Below, one piece after another: positions 15,634-22,821 of a stretch of 34,188 bases of DNA. Origin of the DNA: a virus; IMG/VR virus record IMGVR_UViG_3300032236_001742, positions 1 through 34,188 of that record, one strand, 5' to 3'. A program made the position numbers and the translations under genes. The notes under the pieces were generated by a model that was not told the DNA's origin, made no database searches, and saw nothing but the letters and a program-made list of their open reading frames with translations. The stretch's first letter is position 1, and each line of letters begins with the position of its first letter.

Positions 15634-16059
15634 ATGCAAGAACATATAAAACATTTTTTTGACTTTATAGAAGATAGAGAAGGGCGTAATCCGCCCTTAC
15701 TTTATAAATTAAGGTATGTTCCTGAAACTCTTACTTCTAGTGATTTATATGTTAACCACAACTTGTCTTGGTACAAAAGAGACATACCACCACTACCTGA
15801 TAATTTAACAGTTAACGGTAAATTCGGTATGACACACTGTACTAATGTAGTACTTCCGAAAGGCTTACACGTGAAAGGAAATCTACAATTAATTTTCTCA
15901 GACGTTAAATCTTTACCACCAGATTTAATTGTAGATGGAGAATTAGACTTAAGACACACCCCCCTTGTTGACGAATATTTTAGTAAAGGAATGAAACGCG
16001 GAGAAATACAACAAGCAATTAGAAAAAAATCCCCCGGTATCGGGCCAATAGACTTATAG
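15634..16059 (+). CDS. Leucine-rich repeat protein, paralog 5 (diverged)
   Basis: A 141-residue diverged member of the family. The N-cap is recognisable (IKHFFDFIEDREGRNPPLLYKL region, residues 5-26), followed by about three degenerate repeats ending in LPDNL, LPKGL and LPPDL, and a final VDGELDLRHTPL unit. The C-cap is extended (SKGMKRGEIQQAIRKKSPGIG) and lacks the Cys of MCPGI. Its DNA no longer shares the near-identical 60-base units, so it is older or under different constraint than paralogs 2, 3 and 7. It lies in a three-gene LRR run with gaps of only four and three bases after it. Confidence 0.78.
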   Translation: MQEHIKHFFDFIEDREGRNPPLLYKLRYVPETLTSSDLYVNHNLSWYKRDIPPLPDNLTVNGKFGMTHCTNVVLPKGLHVKGNLQLIFSDVKSLPPDLIVDGELDLRHTPLVDEYFSKGMKRGEIQQAIRKKSPGIGPIDL

Positions 16060-16063
16060 AATT

Positions 16064-16519
16064 ATGAATCCGACAATACAGAAATTTTTTGAATTTTTAC
16101 GAGATAAAGAAGGGAAAGGAGTTCCAATGTCTGCAGAGCAATTTAAGACTGCTATATTAGACCCTAGTACTGATTTCTCTACTTTAGCAAATAGAGGAGT
16201 AGTAGGTAATGTTAATCTAGCAAATAACAAAGAAATCACAAAGCTACCAGAAGGTATGTTCTTTGGCGGAAATGTACTTTTAAACGAGACTTCTTTAACT
16301 GAAGTACCTAAAGGATCAAAATTCAATAAACAATTAGACCTTAACGGTACTAAGGTAGAGACTCTTCCACCTGATATATACGTAAGGGGGACTCTCTTCC
16401 TTTTCCGCACACCGCTTCGTGAAAACTTAATAGCACGAGGATTAAAGACTGATAGTCAAAGAATTATATATCTGAAAAAGCAATACCCAGGTCTACAAGG
16501 ATATTTAATTTACATTTAA
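16064..16519 (+). CDS. Leucine-rich repeat protein, paralog 6 (diverged)
   Basis: A 151-residue diverged LRR protein. The N-cap is IQKFFEFLRDKEGKG (residues 5-19), followed by a family-atypical insert (SAEQFKTAILDPSTDFSTLA) and about three degenerate repeats (EITKLPEGM, SLTEVPKGS, KVETLPPDI), then a C-cap ending LKKQYPGLQGYLIYI, where PG-Q-G is kept and the Cys is lost. It starts four bases after the previous paralog and ends three bases before the next. It shows that the cap-repeat-cap layout is the conserved unit while the repeat sequence drifts. Confidence 0.75.
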   Translation: MNPTIQKFFEFLRDKEGKGVPMSAEQFKTAILDPSTDFSTLANRGVVGNVNLANNKEITKLPEGMFFGGNVLLNETSLTEVPKGSKFNKQLDLNGTKVETLPPDIYVRGTLFLFRTPLRENLIARGLKTDSQRIIYLKKQYPGLQGYLIYI

Positions 16520-16522
16520 CGT

Positions 16523-17050
16523 ATGATCCACATAAAAAACTTTTTTGATTTTTTAGAGAAGAAAGAAGGAAGAAATAAGCCTCTTATGTATAAGCTTTTA
16601 CATACACCAGAAGACTTAACACCTGAAGATCTAGATGTAGAAGGAGATCTTACCCTACATGACAAACCAGTAACCTCTTTACCTGAAGGTTTAAAAGTAG
16701 GTGGAAGTCTTTATTTAAGTGATACTAGAATCACTTCTTTACCTAAAGGTTTAAAAGTAGGAGGAAATTTTACTTTTTGGAGTACTGAAATCACTTCTCT
16801 ACCTGAAGATTTAACAGTAGGTGAAGGTTTATATGTAAACTGCCCTGTACTTACTTCTATATCTAAAGGTTTAAGAGTAGGAGGAGATCTTGATTTGGAA
16901 GATACAGAAATCACTTCTCTACCTAAAGATTTAAAAGTAGGTGGGGATATTTTTCTTGTTAGAACACCTATAGCCAGAACATACAGTAAACTACAAGTAA
17001 GAGAAATGTGTCCCGGTATAAAAGGTGAGATTTACTATAAGGGATATTAA
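16523..17050 (+). CDS. Leucine-rich repeat protein, paralog 7
   Basis: A 175-residue LRR protein with the full family N-cap (IKNFFDFLEKKEG), about five and a half repeats and the C-cap (REMCPGIKGEIYYKGY). One repeat (VGEGLYVNCPVLTSISKG) has lost the T-x-I-T-S-L-P core while its neighbours keep it. The 60-base DNA units here closely resemble those of paralogs 3 and 4, so exchange between distant copies is plausible. It ends the LRR run; promoter 17052-17082 begins right after its stop. Confidence 0.85.
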   Translation: MIHIKNFFDFLEKKEGRNKPLMYKLLHTPEDLTPEDLDVEGDLTLHDKPVTSLPEGLKVGGSLYLSDTRITSLPKGLKVGGNFTFWSTEITSLPEDLTVGEGLYVNCPVLTSISKGLRVGGDLDLEDTEITSLPKDLKVGGDIFLVRTPIARTYSKLQVREMCPGIKGEIYYKGY

Positions 17051-17051
17051 A

Positions 17052-17082
17052 GTTGCTAGTCTGAATTAAAGTTCGTATCTTT
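17052..17082 (+). promoter_or_regulatory. Bacteroidota-type promoter for the 17089 gene, start codon adjacent
   Basis: GTTG at 17052-17055, spacer with GTCTGA and AAAGTTCG, TATCTTT at 17076-17082. The ATG at 17089 is six bases past the -7 box, implying an almost leaderless transcript. Confidence 0.8.
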
Positions 17083-17088
17083 AGATAG

Positions 17089-17586
17089 ATGATACAGGTA
17101 CAATCTAAAGAGTTTCTACAAGAACAAGTCGGACATTTAAGACCGTTAAAATACAATAAGTTTCAATGGTGGAGAAACTATCTCTTCCCTGAACCTCTAA
17201 GTGATACTCAACCGCTTCTAAACCGTATTATTAACGGTGATTTTGATGTATCCCCCTACTACTGGATAGCACAAATGGCTATTCACGAGATGCAAGATAA
17301 GATGGATACCACTCGCTGTCTAGAAAAGAAAAGAGACATACAGAGTTTCCACAATGAAAAATACCGTAGACTAATCCAGGACTACGAGAAAGACGAAGCC
17401 AAAAGAATGACAAGTCTCAAGAAAGCTTTCATAAAGAGATTCAAACTTACTGAAGAAGAACTTCAAGAAGAAATGGAAAATTGTGTTGGAAGTCTGGAAG
17501 AAATGTACTATATTATAGAAGAGAAATACAAGAAGACTAAACTAACCCATAAAGAGGATTTAGCACAAGTCTTAAAAACACTGTAA
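17089..17586 (+). CDS. Unknown coiled-coil-like protein
   Basis: A 165-residue, charged, mainly helical protein. The N-terminal third (LKYNKFQWWRNYLFPEPLS, then SPYYWIAQMAIHEMQDKMD) has aromatic residues that may form a small fold. Residues 80-165 are Lys/Glu-rich and likely coiled coil (YEKDEAKRMTSLKKAFIKR ... EEELQEEMENC). No nuclease, ATPase or membrane motif. It is first in the unit that follows promoter 17052-17082 and may be expressed with the small gene at 17604. Function unknown; an early host-interaction protein is possible. Confidence 0.68.
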   Translation: MIQVQSKEFLQEQVGHLRPLKYNKFQWWRNYLFPEPLSDTQPLLNRIINGDFDVSPYYWIAQMAIHEMQDKMDTTRCLEKKRDIQSFHNEKYRRLIQDYEKDEAKRMTSLKKAFIKRFKLTEEELQEEMENCVGSLEEMYYIIEEKYKKTKLTHKEDLAQVLKTL

Positions 17587-17603
17587 ATAAAAAATAGAAA
17601 TAT

Positions 17604-17816
17604 ATGCAAGAGTTAATGTCATTGTACGATTATTTAGGAAAGCCTGCCGGCAAAGTATTAGGTGCTGAAATTTATAAAATTGCTAAAGCAGCTAGAACAA
17701 AAGTAAGTATTAGAGAGGTTTCAAACCCTAAGTACAAAGGAAAGGTTATGTTATATACTAGAGATTTCCTAGATAGTTATTTCACTAATAACGAGAATAT
17801 CAGAAAAAGACCTTAA
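17604..17816 (+). CDS. Small basic phage protein
   Basis: A 70-residue basic protein. The sequence SLYDYLGKPAGKVLGAEIYKIAKAAR followed by SNPKYKGKVMLY and FLDSYF (given here in parts) looks like a small conserved phage or bacterial family that I recall without a function. It is compact, without Cys or a membrane segment; the basic middle could bind nucleic acid. It starts 17 bases after the previous gene. Not to be confused with the 7-deazaguanine genes that begin downstream of a 69-base gap. Confidence 0.65.
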   Translation: MQELMSLYDYLGKPAGKVLGAEIYKIAKAARTKVSIREVSNPKYKGKVMLYTRDFLDSYFTNNENIRKRP

Positions 17817-17885
17817 AAGATGTATCGGTTTTGAGACTAATCGATTAATAAAATAATACGTCTCTTATCTTAATTTTTAAATTTT
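17817..17885 (+). other. Structured AT-rich gap before queC, no riboswitch recognised
   Basis: The 69-base gap has GAGAC (17833-17837) pairing with GTCTC (17860-17864) around a TAATCGATTA palindrome, then TATCTTA at 17866-17872, which resembles a -7 box but has no TTG 20 bases upstream. The queC ATG is at 17886. I looked for preQ1 riboswitch landmarks and did not find them. It may hold a variant promoter or an operator. Confidence 0.3.
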
Positions 17886-18713
17886 ATGAGTAAAAAACAA
17901 GCTGTCTTGAGTCTCAGTGGAGGTATGGACAGTAGCACGCTATTGCTACATCTGTTAGCAGAGGGTTATGAAGTAACCGCATTATCGTTCGACTATGGTC
18001 AAAAACATAGAGTGGAATTAGAACGAGCACAGTCGTTAGTCGAGTACATTAATGGTCAATTCTCACCAGAGACTTATATCTACGAGTATTCACGAGTTAA
18101 ACACCAAATCATTAAACTAGACGGTCTAGCTCAATTACTAAATTCAGCTCTAGTAACAGGCGGTAAAGATGTTCCTGAAGGACATTACGAACAGGATAAC
18201 ATGAAAGAAACTGTTGTACCTAATCGTAATAAGATCTTTAGTTCATTAATTCAAGCAGTTGCTTTATCGTTAGCTACTACAGGTGAAAAACATGACGTAG
18301 CAATTGCACTAGGGATACATAGTGGAGATCATGCCATATATCCAGATTGCAGACAAGAATTTAGAGATGCTGATATGGAAGCATTTAAGATTGGTAATTG
18401 GGATTCTGAATTAATATCTTTCTATACTCCATACCTAAATACTGATAAGTTTGGTATCTTACAAGATGGTGAAATAGCATGTGAACAGCTAGGTTTAGAT
18501 TTTAATGAAGTTTACAAACGTACTAACACGAGTTACAAGCCATTCCTATCAGGTAATAGTGATTACAAATCAGCAGCATCAGTAGAACGTATTGAAGCTT
18601 TCTTGAAGCTAGGACGACCAGACCCAGTTCAATACGAAGATGAAACCGGACCAGTAACCTGGGAAGTAGCAAGAGCACATGTTGAACAAGTATTATCAAA
18701 CCACGTAAAATAA
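17886..18713 (+). CDS. queC: QueC-type 7-cyano-7-deazaguanine (preQ0) synthase
   Basis: A 275-residue PP-loop ATPase that turns 7-carboxy-7-deazaguanine into preQ0 with ATP and ammonia. The PP-loop SGGMDSSTL is at residues 11-19 and is followed by the family segments LSFDYGQKHRVEL, VPNRNKIF (112-119) and ALGIHSGDHAIYPDCRQEF (141-159). Oddity: the zinc-binding four-cysteine region seen in bacterial QueC before ERREAF is replaced by NTSYKPF-LSGNSDYKSAAS-VERIEAF (214-239), so all four cysteines are gone. The active-site parts are intact, so it is probably active with a metal-free subdomain. It is followed three bases later by dpdA, then queF and a formyltransferase. Confidence 0.93.
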   Translation: MSKKQAVLSLSGGMDSSTLLLHLLAEGYEVTALSFDYGQKHRVELERAQSLVEYINGQFSPETYIYEYSRVKHQIIKLDGLAQLLNSALVTGGKDVPEGHYEQDNMKETVVPNRNKIFSSLIQAVALSLATTGEKHDVAIALGIHSGDHAIYPDCRQEFRDADMEAFKIGNWDSELISFYTPYLNTDKFGILQDGEIACEQLGLDFNEVYKRTNTSYKPFLSGNSDYKSAASVERIEAFLKLGRPDPVQYEDETGPVTWEVARAHVEQVLSNHVK

Positions 18714-18716
18714 TTT

Positions 18717-19490
18717 ATGTTAATATCACACGAAATACCAAAGCAGCTATTTCTGTATCACGATCTTATATCGGATTACCCCTACGTACTAGGACATCTA
18801 CTAAAGAAAGATCCGGAGTATGCTGCCTTCTATAAAGAGAAATTAAAATCAGCTCCTTATTCTATTCTAGATAATTCTGCTTTTGAATTAGGAGAATCTA
18901 TTCCAATGGAGGAATTGTATGAATTAGGTAAGGAGTATAAACCAACACACTTAGTTCTACCTGATAAAGTTAATGATTACCACGTTACTCTAAGTAATGC
19001 TGCATCATACCTTGGAGCTTATAGAGAAGATGATCAGCAGTATATTGGAGTATGTCAAGGAGAGTCTTTTGATCAAATCTTTGATTGTGTTGAATTTTAT
19101 ACGCAGAATAAAGTAGACATTATAGCATTACCTTTTGATCTTATACCTGATTCTGATCACGTAACTATCCGTTACAGATTCTTAAACTGGATGCTACATG
19201 AAAAAAATATACCGTTAGGAATAAAGATACACCTGCTTGGTTGTCAAAACCCGGTCGAATTTCAATTATTTAAGACTCCTGGAGTAGTTAAAAGCTTCAT
19301 TCACTCCTTAGATACAAGCTCTCCGGTGGTAAATGGATGGGTAGGTAATGAATTAGGTCCACACGGTCTAACTAAACCAAAACCTAAAGCTAAACTAGCC
19401 GATAACCTAGATATCACATTAACACAGGATCAAATAGATCTTATTACTAAGAACGTTAAAACTTTCCGTAGCTATGTTAGAAACAATTAA
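18717..19490 (+). CDS. dpdA: DpdA-like DNA guanine transglycosylase
   Basis: A 257-residue TGT-fold protein, much shorter than tRNA-guanine transglycosylases. It should swap guanine in DNA for a 7-deazaguanine base. Candidate catalytic residues are Asp52 in ILDNSAFELG (equivalent to the base-binding Asp of TGT) and Asp199 in IHSLDTSSPVVNG (candidate nucleophile). VLPDKVND (80-87), GVCQGES (111-117), LPFD (138-141) and IHLLGCQNP (171-179) lie where TGT-type barrel strands are expected. The zinc-binding Cys cluster of tRNA TGT is not seen. DpdA of phages is the known enzyme for this step; I cannot assign its subfamily. It sits between queC and queF. Confidence 0.85.
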   Translation: MLISHEIPKQLFLYHDLISDYPYVLGHLLKKDPEYAAFYKEKLKSAPYSILDNSAFELGESIPMEELYELGKEYKPTHLVLPDKVNDYHVTLSNAASYLGAYREDDQQYIGVCQGESFDQIFDCVEFYTQNKVDIIALPFDLIPDSDHVTIRYRFLNWMLHEKNIPLGIKIHLLGCQNPVEFQLFKTPGVVKSFIHSLDTSSPVVNGWVGNELGPHGLTKPKPKAKLADNLDITLTQDQIDLITKNVKTFRSYVRNN

Positions 19491-19491
19491 T

Positions 19492-20397
19492 ATGAATGAT
19501 GCAGCGGCTAGATCTTTAGGATCTGCTAACTCCTATGCTGTATACACAGATAAATTTGACCCGTCTCAATTAAATCCAATGCCAAGATCTGCCGCAAGAG
19601 GAGACTATGGTATAACAGGTAAGGAATTTGTAGGAGTGGATACCTGGCATTGTCACGAAGCTACTTTCCTATTAGAAAGTGGATTACCTCTAGCAGGTAC
19701 TCTAAAAGTAATCTGTCCATCAGATTCAGAGTTTATGGTGGAATCGAAGTCGTTTAAACTCTATCTCAACACATTCGATATGTGTAGAATGGGTAAAACT
19801 ATAGACGAAGCTATTACTAACTACGAACAGCAAGTCAAGACTGATGTTAGTGCATGTATTGGTGCAAATGTAGATGTAAAGTTCTTTAGATCAGGAGCCG
19901 ATAGACTTATCAGTGATGACCCGGGTAAAAACTATATTGATCTTTATAGTTATATTCCAACTGATAAACTTGAATCTATACAAATAACAGATTATAGTTC
20001 TAGTGAATTCCATAGTGTTGTAGACGATTCAACAGCTACAAGTCAAGAAGCTTATTACTTCACAAATGTGTTAAGATCAAGATGTAGACACACCAAGCAA
20101 AAAGATACTGGTACTGCCTTCTTCTACATTAAAACCAAAAGAGGTGCTGTTAATCCAGTTGAATTACTTAAACTGGTCATATCGTTAAGAGAGGTAAATG
20201 AATTCCATGAATTTTGTGCCGAAAAGTTCTATATCGAACTAATGAGTAATCCTTTAATCGAAGAATGTAGTGTAATGTTACTATATGCTAGAAGAGGTTC
20301 TCTAGATATATGCCCAGTTAGAGCTACTAAACCATCTCTAATACCGCCGGCTATTAAGTCTATATACTACTACACAGTAAAAACAATGGGTCAATAA
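19492..20397 (+). CDS. queF: QueF, NADPH-dependent preQ0 reductase (long bacterial type)
   Basis: About 301 residues, near the 282 of E. coli QueF, and alignable along most of its length. The NADPH-binding motif ESKSFKLYLNTF is at 84-95. Catalytic Cys198 and Asp205 are seven residues apart in RSRCRHTKQKD, as in E. coli (Cys190/Asp197), and REVNEFHEFC (233-242) gives the His/Glu pair. So the true nitrile reductase chemistry (preQ0 to preQ1) is expected, not the amidino transfer of archaeal QueF-like proteins. The ATG at 19492 is one base after the dpdA stop; an in-frame ATG at 19474 would overlap dpdA by 17 bases and add six residues. Confidence 0.95.
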   Translation: MNDAAARSLGSANSYAVYTDKFDPSQLNPMPRSAARGDYGITGKEFVGVDTWHCHEATFLLESGLPLAGTLKVICPSDSEFMVESKSFKLYLNTFDMCRMGKTIDEAITNYEQQVKTDVSACIGANVDVKFFRSGADRLISDDPGKNYIDLYSYIPTDKLESIQITDYSSSEFHSVVDDSTATSQEAYYFTNVLRSRCRHTKQKDTGTAFFYIKTKRGAVNPVELLKLVISLREVNEFHEFCAEKFYIELMSNPLIEECSVMLLYARRGSLDICPVRATKPSLIPPAIKSIYYYTVKTMGQ

Positions 20398-20398
20398 T

Positions 20399-20968
20399 AT
20401 GAAACAACTTAATTGGTGTTGCTTCGCATCACAGACAGGTGGAGAGATATTCGACTTATGTCGTAATCTAGACATAATACCTAAGTTACTTATTACAAAT
20501 AACATTAAAAAGTTAAGAACAGATGTAACTAAGTACCTATATACTAATGGATGTAATATAAAGACAGTACCTTTTAATCCTCAAATCTCTGATTATCTCC
20601 AAGAGGATATCCTAAGTAGTAACATAATAACGTTACATGGATATCTACGCATCTTACCCGCCGAATTAATAAATAGCTATAGTCCTAGGGTGATCTACAA
20701 CGGTCATCCTGGGCTTATAACTTATTACCCGGAGCTAAAAGGAAAAGATCCTCAAATCAGGGCCTGGGAAGGTAAGTACGAGACAGTTGGATCGGTGGTA
20801 CATAAAGTAACGGAAGGAGTAGATGAAGGAGGAGTAGTGAGGTTCTCGGCAGTTAAAAACGTAGCTACAGATCTAGATACGATGTATGACTTACTAAAGC
20901 AAACTTCTTTAGATAGCTGGATTAAATTCTTTAAAGACCAGGTATTAAAGTTGGATAGTTCAAATTAA
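20399..20968 (+). CDS. dpdN: Formyltransferase, probable preQ1-DNA formylase (DpdN-like)
   Basis: A 189-residue GART/Fmt-fold formyltransferase. It has the N-terminal FASQTGG loop (9-15), then ILPAELINSY, then the catalytic region YNGHPGLITYYP with Asn101 and His103, and GVDEGGVV with Asp142. These match the Asn/His/Asp set of 10-formyltetrahydrofolate-dependent formyltransferases. It is about the size of PurN and much shorter than Fmt. It starts one base after the queF stop, in the dpd cluster. Published work on phage 7-deazaguanine DNA describes a predicted dPreQ1 formyltransferase, DpdN, giving 7-(formylamino)methyl-7-deazaguanine; position and fold fit that here. A PurN-like purine enzyme cannot be excluded by sequence alone. 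Confidence 0.8.
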   Translation: MKQLNWCCFASQTGGEIFDLCRNLDIIPKLLITNNIKKLRTDVTKYLYTNGCNIKTVPFNPQISDYLQEDILSSNIITLHGYLRILPAELINSYSPRVIYNGHPGLITYYPELKGKDPQIRAWEGKYETVGSVVHKVTEGVDEGGVVRFSAVKNVATDLDTMYDLLKQTSLDSWIKFFKDQVLKLDSSN

Positions 20969-20980
20969 TTCCTTATATTG
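20950..20980 (+). promoter_or_regulatory. Bacteroidota-type promoter inside the end of dpdN
   Basis: GTTG at 20950-20953 in the last codons of the formyltransferase, 20-base spacer, TATATTG at 20974-20980 (closest to the -7 TAnnTTTG consensus). It is followed by motif 2 at 20992, so the homing-endonuclease-like gene has both promoter types. Confidence 0.68.
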
Positions 20981-20991
20981 AAGATATAAAC

Positions 20992-21004
20992 CTATTTATA
21001 TTAA
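20992..21004 (+). promoter_or_regulatory. Motif 2 site (CTATTTATATTAA)
   Basis: Recurring motif 27 bases before the ATG at 21019, lying 11 bases after a -33/-7 promoter. The dual arrangement is unique in the window. Confidence 0.35.
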
Positions 21005-21018
21005 ATAATGGAGTAGGT

Positions 21019-21831
21019 ATGAACAAGACATTAAACAGAGATCTATATTACGGACCGGAAATTATAACACCAAAGCAGGAGATTGTAATTAATCCAACTA
21101 ATCCAGGAAAAGGATATAGTAAGAATACAGTAAAGTGGCGTCAAACTATTCAAATACTATGTAAAGACTGTGACAGTGTCTATAGTAGAAATTACGGAAG
21201 TCATCGACTGTTTATGTTAAAACGCTTAGCTAATAATTCTGATTATATTTGGAAGTGTCATGGGTGTAAAGTGCGGGAAAACAATATCAAGTACTATAAA
21301 GGAAAGACATTAGAAGAAAGGATAGGAGTAGAAAGAGCTAGTACAGTGAAGCAAAAACTAGGTCTTAAAGGTGCCGCAAATCCGCAATACGGTAAACCAG
21401 CTTATCAAGGAGGAGGAAATGGATGGAGTGGTTGGTATAGAGGTACTTACTTTAGAAGTATCAGAGAATTAAGTTTTATAGTAAAATACTTAGATAGGTT
21501 TAAGTTTAAATATCGAACTACCGAGAAGAAAACAGATGGAATACCGTATCTAGATTACAGGAAAAAACCACGTACATACTTTCCAGATTTCCTAGTTGAG
21601 GATAAGTTTCTTGTAGAAATAAAGCCTAGAGCATTATGGAATTCACAAGAAGTTTTAAATAAAAAAACAGCAGCAGTTGGATACTGTCAAAAAAATAACT
21701 ATATTTACAAAATAATAGATCCAATAACACTATCGTTTCCGGAAATACAGAAACTCTATAATGAAGGGGATATAGTTTGGTTAGATCGATACCAGAAAAA
21801 ATTTAACGAATTTAAAAAAATACACTTATGA
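21019..21831 (+). CDS. Homing-endonuclease-like protein with PD-(D/E)XK nuclease domain
   Basis: A 270-residue protein. Residues 50-95 hold zinc-finger-like CxxC pairs (LCKDCDSVY, KCHGCKVREN). Residues 95-140 hold a DNA-binding segment (KGKTLEERIGVERASTVKQ, NPQYGK) like NUMOD-type modules of phage homing endonucleases. Residues 145-205 give a PD-(D/E)XK nuclease: FRSIRELSFIV, then YFPDFLVEDKFLVEIKP with Asp, Glu and Lys in the expected order. It is free-standing and placed between dpdN and the ATPase/queD genes, so it probably inserted into the modification cluster. ATGGAGTAGGT before the ATG gives one of the few SD-like leaders. Its overlap with the next ATG (ATGA) suggests it is now tied into the operon. 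Confidence 0.8.
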   Translation: MNKTLNRDLYYGPEIITPKQEIVINPTNPGKGYSKNTVKWRQTIQILCKDCDSVYSRNYGSHRLFMLKRLANNSDYIWKCHGCKVRENNIKYYKGKTLEERIGVERASTVKQKLGLKGAANPQYGKPAYQGGGNGWSGWYRGTYFRSIRELSFIVKYLDRFKFKYRTTEKKTDGIPYLDYRKKPRTYFPDFLVEDKFLVEIKPRALWNSQEVLNKKTAAVGYCQKNNYIYKIIDPITLSFPEIQKLYNEGDIVWLDRYQKKFNEFKKIHL

Positions 21832-22337
21832 ATATATTAGTTGGATCCCACGGTACGGGAAAAAGTACACTACTAAAAGCAGTTCAAGAGAAGTATCCGG
21901 ATTACTACGTAACAGATGGATTCTCAAGACCTGTATATAAGATTGGTAAGATGCTAGATTTCTCTGAGCATGAAAAGCAAGTAGTTATTAACGAACTAAC
22001 GATGTGGGGATATCAAAACTACCTATCACATAGAAACGTTATATCTACTCGTAGTATTATTGACTGTATAATCTATACAGGTATCTTACATCCAAAGATC
22101 GATACGTCAGAGATGTTAGAGTTGTTCGAAGCAACTAAAAGTCAGGTAAACTATTTCTTCTATATTCCAATTGAATTTAGCTTTGTATATGATCCACAGA
22201 GATTAAACGAAGAGCTACAAAAGAAAGTAGATAGTCTATTTGTAGACTTTATTGAAGAGTATGTACCTAAGGAGCAGTTAGTTGTTATAACAGGTACTAT
22301 TGAAGAAAGATTAGAAACTATATCACAATACTTATAA
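21828..22337 (+). CDS. P-loop ATPase/kinase-like protein
   Basis: A 169-residue P-loop NTPase with Walker A GSHGTGKST at residues 6-14. The segment VTDGFSRPVYKIGKM follows, and then STRSIIDCIIYTGIL, the kind of strand-plus-helix seen in NadR-like or nucleotide-kinase-like AAA proteins. It is about the size of a small kinase and has no helicase motif. It starts inside the stop of the upstream gene (ATGA) and is followed four bases later by queD, so it may serve the deazapurine pathway, for example as a nucleotide kinase; this is inference. The substrate cannot be told. Confidence 0.75.
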   Translation: MNILVGSHGTGKSTLLKAVQEKYPDYYVTDGFSRPVYKIGKMLDFSEHEKQVVINELTMWGYQNYLSHRNVISTRSIIDCIIYTGILHPKIDTSEMLELFEATKSQVNYFFYIPIEFSFVYDPQRLNEELQKKVDSLFVDFIEEYVPKEQLVVITGTIEERLETISQYL

Positions 22338-22340
22338 ATT

Positions 22341-22802
22341 ATGACATTTCAATCAACTAAATTATTTGATGGGTACTCTACAGTCTTCCGCCAGTGGAAA
22401 GCAGAAGGTACTCACTGCAAATTCTTACATGGCTATGGAGTATCTTTTAAGGTTACGTTTGAGGGTGATCTAGATGAACGCAATTGGGTATGGGATTTTG
22501 GCGGTATGAAACGTGCCAAAGGTACCATCGATGGATTAAGTCCGAAGGCGTGGATGGATTATATGTTTGATCATACGTTAGTAGCTTCTATGGACGATCC
22601 TGAACTAGAGATTTTTAAAGAGCTACATGCTAAAAACATAGTACAACTAAGAATCGTACCTGCTACAGGTGCCGAACAGTTTGCTAAGTATATCTTTGGT
22701 AAACTAGTAGAGTTTGTAGAAGAAGAGACTAACCAAAGAGTCACTATAACTCAAGTAGAGTTTATGGAGAATGGTAAGAATACAGCAATTTATAAATCTT
22801 AA
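22341..22802 (+). CDS. queD: QueD-like 6-carboxy-tetrahydropterin synthase
   Basis: A 153-residue member of the QueD/PTPS family, which makes 6-carboxytetrahydropterin from dihydroneopterin triphosphate, the second step to preQ0. Cys26 in HCKFLHGY is the catalytic cysteine of the C-x3-H motif. DFGGMK (E. coli DFAELK), DHTLVA and GAEQFAKYI match family landmarks. Two of the usual three zinc-binding histidines differ: the His of the FxAAH motif aligns with Gln18 of FRQW, and the HGH is HGY (His30 kept, Tyr32). His25 beside Cys26 might replace a ligand. The FRQW/LHGY form is one I recall in some bacterial and phage PTPS proteins. It forms a short cluster with the ATPase and the next gene. Confidence 0.87.
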   Translation: MTFQSTKLFDGYSTVFRQWKAEGTHCKFLHGYGVSFKVTFEGDLDERNWVWDFGGMKRAKGTIDGLSPKAWMDYMFDHTLVASMDDPELEIFKELHAKNIVQLRIVPATGAEQFAKYIFGKLVEFVEEETNQRVTITQVEFMENGKNTAIYKS

Positions 22803-22821
22803 TATGGCACAGCAATTTATA
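22782..22821 (+). repeat. 13-bp direct repeat across the queD end
   Basis: ACAGCAATTTATA occurs exactly at 22782-22794 (end of queD) and again at 22809-22821 (codons 2-6 of the next gene). It could arise by slippage or mark the edge of an insertion or deletion. Direct observation; function unknown. Confidence 0.6.

Noticed and set aside
17817-17885. preQ1 riboswitch before queC
   Set aside because: I did not find the conserved preQ1-I, -II or -III landmarks; only a weak GAGAC/GTCTC pairing and a palindrome. A covariance search could overturn this.
19492-20397. Archaeal-type QueF-like amidinotransferase
   Set aside because: Cys198/Asp205 spacing and the NADPH motif ESKSFKLYLNTF match the bacterial nitrile reductase.
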